From positions 6,561,982 to 6,625,981 of the forward strand of contig JAOANR010000002.1 of assembly GCA_030278955.1 (NCBI GenBank): DNA of 64,000 nt. The letters run 5' to 3'. Shown here in pieces: positions 40,641 through 53,420 of this stretch (its first letter is position 1; every line of letters begins with the position of its first letter). The position numbers and the translations under genes were made by a program. Under the pieces are notes generated by a model that saw only the letters and a program-made list of their open reading frames with translations, ran no database searches and had not been told where the DNA came from. This stretch comes from Hygrophila difformis (taxonomy: Eukaryota > Streptophyta > Magnoliopsida > Lamiales > Acanthaceae).

Positions 40641-41846
40641 AGGTCTCTTTATATAGCTTATTGAGAGCTTCAATGCTTTGAATTTCTTCCCTTTTAGAAG
40701 AAGAACAAGTAACTTCATTAGTAATAAAGGGAGTGACACATGATGGAGGATTACCTTCATCAGGTTCCGATTCAGATTCAGAGTCTAAGACCCATCAAAT
40801 GCAACTCCTGTCTCATCATCACTCTCACTGGAGCTGGTCTCCTCTTCATCACTGAAGGTTGCGCAGAAGGTTTTCTTGACATCGACAGATTTGTTTTTGA
40901 GGTTCCCACAGTCAGCTGTCACATGACCAAAACCTTTGCACTCATAGCACTGGGGCCCTTTAGGATCAGAGGATTCTTTGGAGGACTTCCAAGGGATCTT
41001 GTCATTCTTTCTCCTTTCAGGTCTTTTGCTGGATGAGCTCTCTCCCTTTTTGACACTAAATTGTTTGGACCTTTTGTCTCTCAAAATCCTAGCTTTTTTT
41101 TTTGGACAGCAGGACTATGTCTTCATCATCACTGTCAGATTCAGGTTCATCAGCAGGGAGTTCAGCTTGAGGTTTGGACTCTGATTTGAAAGCAACTGCT
41201 TTTCCTGAGAATTTTTTGCAATGGTCCATCTCCCATGACTGCAAGATTCCCATGAGTTCATCCACAGAAATAGTAGCATAATCCTTTTGGAGTTCCAGAG
41301 CAGCAATCTTGGCATTGAATCTCTCAGGAAGTGTACCTACATTTTTTCTTACTATCTCTGAGGGGAGTAGATCATACCAAGTTGCTGAGCTTGGTTGGTT
41401 AGAGTACGTATTCTACCAAAGTAACTGTTAATAGACTCATGTTCATCCATAGCACATTTATGAAAAAGGGCTTCAATTGAAATAATCTTAGAAGTTCTTA
41501 CAGAGGCTGACCCTTCGTGAGAGTTAACCAGAATCTCCCAAGCTTCATAGGCTATGGTGCAGGTGGAAATCAGACAATATTGATCGTCAGTCACAGCACT
41601 GAAGATGGCATGAAGAGCTTTCGAGATCATGTTGGAACTAGTTTTCTCAGCTTGGGTCCAATCATTCTTATCCTTGGGTTTGGTAGATCCATCGGCAGTA
41701 ACAGTAGGTGCTTCATACTTAGATAGTACAACATCCCAGGCCTAATCATCAATGGACATCAAGAAGGATCTCATCTTGTTTTTCCAGAAGGAGAAATTTG
41801 ATCCATCCAGGAGAGGAGGCTGACTTAAGTTCCACTTATGACTCAT
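40641..41846 (-). pseudogene. SIRE gag, with in-frame stop
   Basis: Starts at an ATG at 41844-41846 (MSHKWNLSQPPLLDGSNFSF) shortly after the primer site. A stop near 41742 follows MSIDD. The gag core (LISTCTIAYEAWEILVNSHE, YFGRIRTLTNQAQQLGM) lies at 41352-41630, and the zinc knuckle CYECKGFGHVTADC at about 40908-40950, followed by a Ser/Glu/Asp-rich tail. Frame changes occur near 41350 and 41100. It forms the virus-like particle in active relatives. Confidence 0.88.
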
Positions 41847-41871
41847 CTTGCTTCGGGGATCTCTCAGATAG

Positions 41872-41887
41872 AGTGGCTCTGATACCA
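41872..41887 (-). other. Primer binding site of the SIRE element
   Basis: The minus strand reads TGGTATCAGAGCCACT, complementary to initiator methionine tRNA, two bases after the 5' LTR end at 41890. Confidence 0.9.
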
Positions 41888-41889
41888 CT

Positions 41890-42891
41890 TGTTAGGTTCC
41901 CAGCATACACAACTTGTATTCTTTATGCAATGTTCAAAGAATGAGTTCAATCTAGCACAGTGAACACACAAATCAAACTAACCAGTGTAAACCAGATAAC
42001 ATGCACAGCGGAATAAAACGAGTTATCAATAAGCATAAAGAATAAATGAGACACAAAGAGTTGTTGACCCAGTTCGGCCTTCGGCCTACATCTGGGGAAT
42101 ACCAATCCAGGAGGATATTTTACTATGTGTTTCAACCATGGTACACTACCACACACATAAGCAAAATATATAAAATGCATTCACTCCAATCTTCCAAAAG
42201 ATTGGTTGGTTGATCAGGAACCTTCCAGTTTCTGACTAGGTATGTCCACCTACGGCAACCCCTCAAAGCTTCCCACTTTGAGTTCCTCTTGTTGAAACCT
42301 GTGAATCACTTTCCTCAACCTAGTTGTTAATGATCTTTACGGTTCAAACTTCTCGAAACGCCTTGGACTTTTCCCTTTAAATGGATAACCGAATCACTCA
42401 AGGGATAATGAACATGGCTTAGCACAATTGTGTCCAAGGCACTCCGATTCAGCAGCAGCAGGATAGATTCGATGTACAAAGGGCTGCTTTATCAGAGAGT
42501 GTTTTTCTCGGTGAACACTTGGAGCTCTTGAGAGTGTTTTGAATGTTAGAATTTGATAGTTGTTCCTCTACTCTCCAATCTTCAAAACCTCTTACTTAAA
42601 CCAATGATCCCACAAGCGGATTTGAATAATTTTCAAATTAAGGAAATAGCTGTTGGGATTTGATGTGGTTTAGAGTAACAGCTCTATTCCAGAAATGGGA
42701 GAGATTATCCTGCAAGAAACATGTTAGTACACCTACTCCCATCTCAGAAAAGAGCCGTTGGACTTGTTGCAGGCTCGAGTTCTTCAGTCTTCTCTCCATA
42801 GCATAGTCAAACGCAGGATACACTATAGGACGTTCTATAGGCTAGGTTCAATTATCGGTTTTGAACTTCCAACAAAGCACATGACTCAACA
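41890..42891 (-). repeat. 5' LTR of the SIRE element
   Basis: 1002 bases, partner of 7384-8385. Followed at 42892-42896 by the TAAAA duplication. Confidence 0.92.
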
Positions 42892-42896
42892 TAAAA

Positions 42897-43400
42897 ATAT
42901 GAATAAGATCCAATTGACATATATGCAACTAGAACTCAATTTAAAGTCTCAACTACTCTTACAATTTGGAGCTTGTGAAGTTGAATGTGATAATGTTGAC
43001 AATATATTGAATTCCAATTTCTTGCACGATTACAAGAAAGTGAGGCCAACTAACATAGTATACATGAAGACTTTAGCATTTCAAGTGAGCATATGTTTGG
43101 TCTTTTCTTGTCTGAGAGGGTGGACTTGTTTCGAGGTCAAATGTTTTGGAGCCTCTTATTACTATCGTAGAGTACATGAAAGATTTTATGAACTGCAATT
43201 GTGGATGTACCCTAGAATGATTTTATCAAGGCTGCATAATACCCATAACCAAAATAGCTTTCAGACTGAGGGATCAGAATGTCAGCTCTATGAAAGGCTG
43301 GTACAAAGAGTCCGGTGCCACAGTGCCCGGTCAGGTCCTGACAAATATCTTTTATGCCAGCCGCCAAAAATCCTTAACTTTTGTGCCCGAAAAGACAAAA
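42897..43400. other. Flank of the SIRE insertion, no gene identified
   Basis: Before the SIRE insertion this sequence was continuous with the CKX 3' flank ending at 7383. The 231-residue frame from 42758 crosses the LTR boundary and looks accidental. No recognisable domain. Confidence 0.45.
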
Positions 43401-43420
43401 ACGGCCCCGGTTCGTGTTAT

Positions 43421-43720
43421 GGTTCGTATACGAACCGGGATAAGAAGCACTAACCAAGGGATTAATTAGTAAGGGTGATTAAGAAAGCCCAGATCGTGGT
43501 TCATGACAAGGACCGTACACGAACCCGTAGTGTTGAATCACGAACCACGGCACTACGTGGCAATGGGTTCGTGGTTCGCACATGGAGCACGATCCATACG
43601 GTTCGTTCACGAACCTTTGCGCAGATTTGGGGCTGGATTTATTCTCCACCGGGCATTGGGAAACGGGAAATTAGTTCGGTCATTGAGATGGTTCTTTTAC
43701 GAACCTAATATTATTATCCC
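43421..43720. repeat. Dispersed ACGAACC/GGTTCGT palindromes
   Basis: Includes the perfect 16-base palindrome GGTTCGTATACGAACC at 43421-43436 and several pairs such as TCACGAACCACGG and GGGTTCGTGGTTCGC. Same unit type as at 44510-44930 and 40080-40420, but sparser. Confidence 0.6.
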
Positions 43721-43835
43721 GACCCCGCCATGGTGGACAGAATTTATTCCTAACCACCCACCATGGATGAAACCAATAAATTTGGATCTCGAAATTATAA
43801 CTATCATACTTGCACTGTCCAACATTCATATTTGA

Positions 43836-44480
43836 GAGGAGAAATTTATACGTGAAGGGAGATTTATCTTATTGCGCATTTTGGGTGCATCCAGTGAGAC
43901 AAAGAATTGAAGAATTAAGGCTCCAGGGTACGACCATTTTCGGAAAGAGATTTTTCTTTAAATTTTTGCTTTGAAATGGTTGTAAATAAATTGTTAGTTT
44001 TCGTTTCGGATCTAAGTTATTTAATGTGTGCAGTGAGTGATGTTGGTTTTGTTATGCCTAAATTGTAGATCTGTGGTTTCTTCAGCAATGATGTACTAAT
44101 TTAGTTAAATTCGGTATGTACTAATTTAGTAAATTCGGATTTTTAGTCATAATATTATATTTAGTAAATAAAGAGAAGTGATTTTTTTTAAAAAAATTTA
44201 TGGTTGCGTATGATATAGTTTTTTTTATGGCATAGATTTTTTTAATTTTTTTTACTCTTTTGTTTTTATTTCAGAATTTATGTTAATGTTACTATTATTA
44301 TTACTTATGTTAGAATAATGAATATTATTATTGTTAGTATTATTAGTACTTACAGTATTACTAATAACCTAAGTATTTGTTACACTTGTGAGTTATATAT
44401 TATTATTATTTGTATTAGTATTATTATTAATTATCATTATTATATTAAATACTAATATAAAGTAATTTATTATCGTTTGT
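43836..44480. other. AT-rich stretch left of the Mutator-like transposase
   Basis: No ORF of note. Low-complexity ATT/ATTATT sequence around 44280-44450; possibly the element's untranslated or terminal region. Confidence 0.35.
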
Positions 44481-44482
44481 TT

Positions 44483-45146
44483 TGTTGTGTTATTTAAGTG
44501 TATATAGTATTAAAAACGGACCCTGTTCGAGATGGTTCGTGGTAAAATCTGTGGTCCGTGGTCCATGCGCGAACCACGAAGCACAGGGTCCGTGGTAAAA
44601 TCTGTGGTTCGTGGTCCATGTGCAAACCACGAACCACGAAGCACAGGGTGAACCACGAAGCACAGGGTCCGTGGTAAAATATGTGGTTCGTGGTCCATGT
44701 GCGAACCACGAACCACGAACCACGAACCACATGGTCCGTGGTAATCTTATGAGGTTCGTGGTCCATGTGCGCACCACGAACCACGAACCACAGGGTCTGT
44801 GGTTATCTCGCGGTAGTCCATGTGCGAACTACGAACCCACGAACCACAAACCACAGGGTCCATGTTAATCTCTGTGTGGTTCGTGGTTAATGTGCGCAAC
44901 ACGAACCACGAACCATAGGGTCCGTGGTGAACTTATTTAAGTGTATTAATAAACTGTAAAATTATTATTTTGTTACTTAAGGGTGGGTGATCGACTACAC
45001 GGAGCAATGTCTTGGCTTGAACGGCTCAGCGGTAACACATGGTACCAGGGCGAGTGGCATTCACACAACGAGGAGGAGCGAGGGCTGAACCGTAAGTTTT
45101 ATTTTTACACTGCTGGTAAAATCTTTTTTGACGGATACACTGTAGT
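44483..45146. repeat. ACGAACC hairpin array, longer relative of the 40060-40635 insertion
   Basis: Starts TGTTGTGTTATTTAAGTG and ends GGATACACTGTAGT, like the insertion in the SIRE element. The array (about 44510-44930) repeats a unit of roughly 50 bases in which GGTTCGTGGT and ACCACGAACC are separated by CCATGTGCGA, so each unit can fold. After it comes a unique part shared by both copies (GGGTGGGTGATCGACTACAC...), ending in a CCGTAAGT donor-like site. Confidence 0.7.
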
Positions 45147-45308
45147 GTGGTTGAAATACATCATAAACATATTATGTTTAAGTAACTTTATAAAGTTTAT
45201 ATGTGTTTGTGAAATTGTTATGAATTTAAGGGATACAAGATACAAAACTCAACAAACTACGATGTCGAACGAAATTTTCCATTCGCCAATTTACAGTCGG
45301 GAAGCGTG

Positions 45309-47767
45309 ATGGAGAGCATATTTGGCACGACCCCGACAATGAATATGTTTGGGCATGCAAATGTAGCCGGGAGCAGCCACGGGTATGGAGTGGTAGGTGA
45401 AAATGTGTACGAAAGAAGTGCTATGGGTAATTTCGCTGGATATCCGAGCAGTATTATCAGTGAAGGAGGGAGGCATTTACAATATGATGAGGTGCCGGAG
45501 CCGGCGGTGAATCTCGACGGAGATGCCGTAGAGCATGGCCATGCGGAGGATGCTGGAAATGCAGCACGTGCTGAGGAGAGTAGCTCGGGATCGAAGGCTG
45601 AAGAGGATCCAGACCCACCCTTGCGTTACGGTCGTTTGGACCATTATTACAATATCCTTAGAGACCTCGAGCGGAATGACGAACGGGTCGAGAAAGAGGG
45701 GCGGCCCGGGCTGCAAGCAGGACCTAATCCGGATTGGCCGAGGACAAAGAAGCATACATTGTCCCAGAGATGAGTCATGGGATGTGGAACCTCCCCTGGC
45801 CACACTTCGACTTACCGGAATGACTGGTCGATGAGCACGTGGACGAGACTGTGGACGCATCATTTGCAGTCGGCTTAGTCTTCCCAACGAAGGCGAAATT
45901 ACAGGAGAAGCTGACAAAATATCTTGTGGATTATAGGTGTGGTTTCGAAACGTGGAAGTCGGATAAGTCGAGGTATTGCGTGAGATGTGGGGTTGATGGT
46001 TGCGAATTTTAGATGCGCGTAAGGGGAACGGCATCGCTTTGGACGGTGTACAGACTGGTCCCACATAAGTGCAGTGCAGACCCAGACAGGCCTAATCCGA
46101 CGACACTCCCATCGAGACATTTGGGCAGCTATTATGCCGTAGATATTGTTGTCGAGGAGAAGACGTTAGAGCCTGTAATGATTAAGAGAATGCTGCAGAG
46201 CAAGGGCGTCAATGTCTCGATCGGAATGGCCCGGAAGATTAGGAACCATGCAATTTGCTCAATTTTTGGGGATCACGACAGTTCTTTCAAGATGATCCTT
46301 TCGTACCTACACATGTTGAAGGAGTCAAATGCAAATACCGCGACAGATTATGCGGTGAACATGGAGGGGAAATTCGGGCTTGCATTCTTTGCACTGGGTG
46401 CCTCGATTGCTGGGTGGCCACTGATGCGGCCTTTCATTGCAATCGACGGGACACATTTAAAGGGCAAGTACAAGGGTGTCGTCTTCGTGGCGGTAACGAA
46501 AGATGGCAACAACCAGTTATTCCCGCTCGCATTTGCTATTGGGCCAACCGAGTCAATTAAGACGTGACGGTGGTTTCTATTGCAATTAGACCGGGCGCTA
46601 CACCGGCATAAACATGTGTTGATTGTGTCCGATGGGGCAAAGTGCATTAGAACTGCGATTGAGCAGGTGTTACCAGCTGCACGCTATGTCCTCTGTACGC
46701 TGCACATAAAGTCCAATCTAGCTCGGTATGGGAAGAGAGTGACTGACCTGTTCACATCGGCTGCCTATGCATACAAGAATTCTGATTATCATCGTCACAT
46801 GGATGCGATGAAGCAGCAGTGTCCTTCCGCATATACGCATCTCCTGGAGAAAGTAGGGGAAGCCCGGTTTGCACGTGTGAAGTGTCTGTTCATCATTATG
46901 ACATGATGACGACGAATCCCGTAGAGAGCATGAACCACAGGTTGAAGTGGGCACGAAGGTTGCCCGTGTGCTCAATGCTCGACGTCATTCGTGCAACTAT
47001 TGCTGATTGGTTTACGGAGAGGCACAGCGACGCGTTAAGTGGCACTACCGTGTGACTGACTGGGCACATGAGGAGCTAAGGAAAGCAAAATATGAAGGAG
47101 AAACCCTGTAAGTGAAAGACACAAGGAAGTCCGATGAGTACAACGTCGAACAGAACGACAAGGCGTACACAGTAAACCTTGGGTCGAAGACATGTATGTG
47201 CCCGAGGTTTCAACAGCATTTGATACTGTGTCCCCACGCATCGACAGCGATCAAGTATCGACGGGCCCCTGTCTTAAGTTAGTTTTATAAAGGTTATGAG
47301 GCACGCCAGATAATGTTTAATTAACGCTCAAACATTTATGCGCAGGTCTGTGAACCACGAGCAGACTGGATATGTGTCGCCACACTACAAGCGTGCGGTG
47401 CTCATCCAGTCATGGAAAGCGCGAGTGTATCCTATGGCGCACCCGAACGACTGGGTAATACCGACCGCGATTGCCAAAGCAACGTGCAAGACGCCAGATT
47501 TCCCGAGGCAGGCTGGTCAACCGAAACAAAGCCGGATTCCATCCGGGGCGGAAGGAGCTGGGAATTCCAGAAGGTGGCAAACTTGCAGTGCGTGTGGTGC
47601 AGGCGGGCCATAATTGGAAGAGGTGTCCGGGCCCGAACGCCGATGTCGCCGGTCCATCCGAGTACCGACCAACCATGCCACACTTATGTACATCATGTGC
47701 TGGCGCGGGACACGATGCAGCGAATTATTTCATTTTCCAAGACTTAAACGGCCCAGCTCCATATTAA
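45309..47767 (+). pseudogene. Mutator-like (MuDR-type) transposase
   Basis: Begins at ATG 45309 (GTG at 45306 just upstream). The first part (to about 45770) is Gly/Asp/Glu-rich. Then come the MuDR-type DNA-binding segment (KSDKSRYCVRCGVDGCEF), the catalytic domain with FIAIDGTHLKGKYKG (first Asp) and VLIVSDGAKCI (second Asp), and HYDMMTTNPVESMNHRLK. A SWIM zinc finger follows (CMCPRFQQHLILCPH, about 47197-47243). Two C-terminal Cys-His knuckles follow, CSACGAGGPHNWKRC-like across a frameshift and CTSCAGAGHD. Stops or shifts lie near 45771, 45829, 46010, 46565, 46886, 47034 and 47110. An intron may lie at about 47277-47344. It cuts and inserts the element in active relatives; here it is dead. 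Confidence 0.88.
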
Positions 47768-48000
47768 GATTAGGGTGTATTATACCGTTATTATTGTTGT
47801 TATAAATATATTGTTAAGCCGAACAAACCTCTGATCATTGTTAATAATGAAAAAATTGTAAATAAAAGCAAACCTCTTGTCGCTTAGTGATGGGTAAAAC
47901 TAGAATGCCCTTTCATTATCAGAAAAAACGACTCGCCAAATCCGGCGATAGCCTCACATTTTCTCAAGCACAATGCCTTTCGCATGAGATGATCCGGCAA

Positions 48001-48842
<842 letters not shown>

Positions 48843-49138
48843 TTTCGATTTATGTAGATTTAATGTAATATATTATATCTTAGGAAAAAATACTAAGGAT
48901 CAATTCGCTAAAATGAAAAAACATAAATGACTAAAACATCTTTATTTTTTTAAATATTATAATATAGGTGGAGAATAAAATTTGTAAAAATTAACTAATA
49001 CTTTTAAATAAAAAATAAAAATATCAAATAAAATAAAATATTAAACAAAATATATTTAGTAATCAACTTAATTTTTAAAGTTAAAGAAAATAAAATTATT
49101 TTTTGAAATAGTTGTTTTCGTCCTTAGTTGATCTGTAC
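48843..49138. other. AT-rich spacer, no gene seen
   Basis: Very AT-rich sequence between the RPS23-derived array and the Ulp1-type gene. No feature recognised. Confidence 0.5.
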
Positions 49139-52100
49139 TTAGTGATCTGTACATATGCGGTAAATATCATGTATCAAGTAAAATTGTGAATTGTACATCC
49201 GCACAAAATAGAACGAAATAATAATACATGAAACCATGGAACAATTTTGAAATGAAAACCAAAGTGTCTGATAGGACATGAAACTGCAGGGGCCTGGGGG
49301 GGGGGGGGGGGGGGGGCGAACGGCGGTGCGTAAGGGCTCTGGTCCGGGTCTGCACTGAAGCGCCACACATCGAACGCCTGGGTCAGCCGCATGACGTGGA
49401 CATCTGGAATGTCTCCGGGGAAGCGGCCACGTACGATAGCGGCTGCAGTGAAAAGTGCAATTGGCCCGCACGAGATGATGTTCTTCTGCTCGATCACTGC
49501 ATCCAGACGAGCGAACTGGAAATCCCTGGTGGGGGCGTGAACAATGTCGGTACACCGATCATAGAATCCAGATCGAGACAACATCTCCGGCAGACACTTC
49601 TGCCATGGTCACATCTTCTGGACGCGGTCCATGGCTATATCGGGCTTCGCGGCATGGTCCGGGACGAGGTTGTCGTGCAGAACAATCCTCTGCGACCTGA
49701 TTCGTAGCCGTATGATAGCCCAATGACCCCCTGGGTTGTATGGGCAGATAATCTGTACGTTGCAAAAACATGATCCAATTAGATTATGCGTAATCTAATT
49801 ATAGAAGTTACGCGATTAAGATGTAATTCCACTAACCTCTTCTAACTCCGACCAGTCTGCAGTGGACCCCCAACTAGGCTGAGCCCCGGTAACATACAAC
49901 TTGAAGTAGGCAGCCTGCGAGTCGGTCATGGCTACCCGACGGCCCTTAAAGTCCCAGCACTCGCGTATCAGTGCGTCCTATTGCAAGAAAATTGAAATAT
50001 GAACTTATATAAACAAATTGCAACAACCAGTGTGAATACGAAGTAGCTGGGGGTAGCAAGACCAACCAGAAAGTCGACGTCCATGATGGCGTACTTGTAA
50101 TTCTGCGCAGGCACTACGCCCAGCCAGCCGGGTGAAAACTGCAGAATCCCGAGATACGCATCCATGTGCTGAAACAGAAATGTTGCAAAAAGTTATGGGC
50201 GTGAGGTCACTTTTATTTAATTAACCAGAAAGTAAATTGGCTTACATCGGTCTCGAGGAACGTAAAGATGTCCAGCCAGGCGGCAAACCAGGGGGGCCCA
50301 ACTACTGTCCACCCGCCGATGTTCAAACTATACATAAGGAGCAGTTATTAGACACGTAATGCGGTGAATGAATGTAAATAATGTTGGCATAAACACTTAC
50401 GGTGCAGCATCCTTATCTGCAACATATTCTCTAAATTTTTTTTCATCCGCATAGCCGCGCATGCGCTCCAGTGGTAGGTATGGGCTCAACAAACGATGGG
50501 ATAAGGGCCCACGACGTCCCTTACGAAACCGAATGGATTCCACTGAACCAATGGGCCGGACGGTCACAATGTCGTCGCGACCGGGTGGGTACAGCCGCGC
50601 TCCAGTGGTAGGCACAGGTGTTGCTGGCTCGAGAAAAACAAGGCAAAATGTTATCATCCACTATAGCGACAACTAATTAAAATCAACTAATTTTCGTGAT
50701 AATTAAAAGTAGTAGTACCTATGTCGTGAGGCTGCGCATGCGTACTCAATCCTGCGGCGGTACTCCCTGTTGGTGTATTGGCCGAAGACATGCTGCACAG
50801 TGTAAAGGGTCAAAACGTATGTAACAGTACAGCGGCAGGTAAGTAAACGAGTAGTATAGAATAGGAAACGACCGTACAAAAATTAATCCCCAAATTCGGA
50901 GACAAACCTGGCTGTGGTATCGGCGTGTGAACTGTCCCGGGATGGGTCTGCGGCGTGTGTGGCTCAGCCGCATGCCGTGACGGTGACTCGCTCACATCCC
51001 GCAACTCAGACGACACACGCTCGATGGTGGGCCGGACCGCTGCCACCTCTGCAACTCGGCGCTGCATGTCATCATCGGTCTGCACTCCACCGGCAGCTGG
51101 TTCAGCATCCTGTCCCGCTGGATCCACTCTCTCCTCTGCGGACTGCGGTCCAGCGGTAGCCGCACTGACAGGTGGGGCGTCCGAAGATGGGGCAATACCA
51201 GGGCGAGCACGGGCGAACCTCTGCATGAATGTGTTCACCGACCGCTGTACCTCTTCGCGCATGGACGCCACCGCCTGATGCAAAAGAGAAACCCACCTCT
51301 ACTCAAGCTCTGCATGCCGACGAGCCTGCTCATCCAACAAGCGCCGCTCTGACTGAGCGACCATATCAGCGATCATGGCCAATAATACCTGGTCATCCCG
51401 GCCGGATGGTGGAGGTACACTCGAAGCGGGTGGTGGGGGTGCAGGGATACCCCCCCTGCAACGGGGGTGAAGGTATATCCCCCTGCGGGTTGCTGTCGGA
51501 TCCTCCCTGCAGCCCGGAACCTCCGTCTGACTCGAATCCACTACCGTCCGAGCCATCTGGAGGCGATGGCTCGCGACCCCGTCCACGTCGCCTCTAGGTA
51601 TCAGTCTTGTCACCACTCTTCTTCCGCCGGACTCTCCTGCCGCCACCGCCCGTAGCTCCTGAAACTGCTGGACGCTTGCGCCGGAGGAACGGGATCCATA
51701 CCAACCCAGGCGGGATAGGGGCATCCACATCAGCCATATAAGACTCGCGCTGCTCCAGATCGGTCGCTGGCAGAATCTGAAAATATGAATATCCTGCAGT
51801 GAACATGAGTTGAGTATCAGATGAAGATAAACAATTAATTAAAAGCGTCTGGAATTAATAAAGATATAAAAAAATGAAGCGAAAGTAAACCCAACTACTC
51901 ATACTAACCTCATAATCGTACGCCTGCCCCCATGACTGCTGCGACTATTTGGCATCGAACTCCCACCTCGTCATCCACGGTCGCTGTACGGCCGGGTCAT
52001 CTATGAACTTGACCCGCGTCCACGTATGCAGCTATTGTATCGACTCAACCGCCCACAACTGACACATCATAGATTATAATACATCAATACAATAAAATTG

Positions 52101-52890
52101 TGAACTAGGCTACACGAAAAACTAGAGCAGTTGCAGCAGTGGTAAGCTTACCGAAATAGCGTAGCTGGGACCGTAAAGATGCGCTGAGGCACGGTGCTTG
52201 AAGCTCGTCCTGGGAAACTATCTAATGTATGCGCGCATAACCTGCCATGAAAGGAGTCCTCACGGAAAGGTCTCCCACGCCTCCGTGTCCTCCACGAGTC
52301 GCCACATCCATGGATCAGGCATGCGCGCCTGTGGATCATGACCCAGTATCATGTGGAAGGCCACCATCACCCTCGCGACCTTCAGGGCATCGCCGACCCG
52401 ATCCCTGAACGCCCTCTGCTCGGCAAATCATTCCCGGCACGTATTTGTAGTGAGCCTCCTAAAAATCCGAGCGTACCTGGCCCCAACACTATCGGCCGGT
52501 AAAAGGTCCCGACTAAAAAGTTGTAAATCTGTAGTCGAAGAAAATCAGAGCCCTATCATCAACGCGTGCTGCTCTCTCCCGCACCTAATGGATCGGCCCC
52601 CCACCGTAAACCATACCTCCTCATCGCTCCCCATAGTCCAGTCCAGCCCCTTCTTCGGGATAGGGTGAAATACGACCTCCCGAGCCATAAGCTCGTTCAA
52701 GGCAAGGCCGTAAATGGCTCCACAATGCCACCTCGGTCGAAACAAGTGGCCGAAGCATGATCGGCGGAGCTCCTCCGAACCATCAGTACCCGCTTCTCTA
52801 AGTACGCCCTCAATCTCCGGGACCAGCGTCTTCTGACGCATGTATGTCAACAAGTGCGGGGACGACCCCTGGCATTTCTGTCTCACGTAC
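49139..52890 (-). pseudogene. DUF1985 plus Ulp1-type (C48) protease gene of the Mutator-like element
   Basis: Minus-strand multi-exon gene. The first part (52886-52545) has EVWFTVGGRSIRCGREQHAL, a DUF1985-like pattern. Middle parts (52340-50810) are Pro/Ala/Arg/Glu-rich linkers, with a charged helical piece at 51283-51190. Then come WTVVGPPWFAAWLDIFTF (about 50250-50320), a GT-AG intron (about 50170-50246), and HMDAYLGILQF. The protease core has YNPGGHWAIIRLRI (catalytic-type His), IVLHDNL (Asp) and, after a TGA at about 49619, IISCGPIAL with the Cys of the SCG motif. Order His-Asp-Cys matches Ulp1/SENP proteases, which remove SUMO; the true substrate of the transposon type is unknown. The TGA and probable other lesions make it a pseudogene. 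A G-run of 21 (49296-49316) encodes a Pro run. Confidence 0.78.
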
Positions 52891-53420
52891 CACCAATCTC
52901 CCTATAATTTATAAAATGATTGAGTCTCCCGTTAAATCACTCATTACAGACAATAATTAATGCCTCAGTTATTAGTAGTAATTAATTATAATAATTTTTG
53001 TCTCGTCCACAACAGGGTGTATAGTACTATTATTATGTATAAAAATAATGTTAGATGGTGTCTGGCAAGTTTTAGAGTTGCATTAATATTATTTTAATGA
53101 GGGCTAGTGTATAACATAATACATGGTGGAGAGGTGAATTTATTTTAATGAGGGGTTTGTTTTGTTGTTTATAATTTTTATTTGGTATTTATTTTGTCAT
53201 AAATATTATTATAGATAAATTATTTTATTATAAATATTATAATATGAAAATAATATTATAATATTATAACATTATTTTATAATATCAAAATAATAAATAT
53301 TATAATATTATAATATTAAAATATACTTACTTTTAATTTTATTATAAATTAAATATTATAATATTTATTAATTTATTAAAATCTATACAACATCAATACA
53401 AAATATTATATAATTACACT
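52891..53420. other. AT-rich DNA between two elements
   Basis: Very AT-rich, with many short TATAATATT-type repeats. No gene seen. The right end of the Mutator-like element probably lies in or near it. Confidence 0.45.

Larger units (their letters stand above)
7384..42891 (-). mobile_element. SIRE-type Copia retrotransposon with nested insertions
   Basis: Complete minus-strand element. Both LTRs are 1002 bases, starting TGTTGAGTC and ending CTAACA on the minus strand. TAAAA target duplications are at 7379-7383 and 42892-42896. Order from its 5' end (right): LTR, initiator-Met primer site, gag with zinc knuckle, protease, integrase, reverse transcriptase, RNase H, a long extra env-like ORF, polypurine tract, LTR. 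The extra ORF after RNase H and the YMDDIVFGS-type reverse transcriptase place it in the SIRE lineage. Without its insertions (a hAT MITE, a 23.8-kb Athila element and a 576-bp unit) it would be about 10.4 kb. Stops and frameshifts in gag, integrase and RNase H mean this copy is dead. The LTRs differ at roughly 17 sites in the first 210 bases by eye, so it is the oldest of the three main retrotransposons here. Confidence 0.93.

Noticed and set aside
42758..43453. 231-residue plus-strand ORF
   Set aside because: It starts inside the SIRE LTR on the opposite strand and crosses the insertion boundary; no domain recognised. Taken as chance.
47887..47904. MGKTR start on the plus strand, like the RPS23 N-terminus
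   Set aside because: Only five residues match, it is opposite in orientation to the RPS23 array, and the following sequence does not continue the match.
49296..49316. G-run of 21 as a regulatory G-quadruplex or assembly artefact
   Set aside because: It encodes part of a Pro run in the minus-strand ORF. A functional structure cannot be argued from one run, and its exact length may be a sequencing error.
50914..51597. Plus-strand ORFs of 80-122 residues in the GC-rich region
   Set aside because: Antisense shadows of the Ulp1-type gene's linker region in GC-rich DNA; no recognisable domain.
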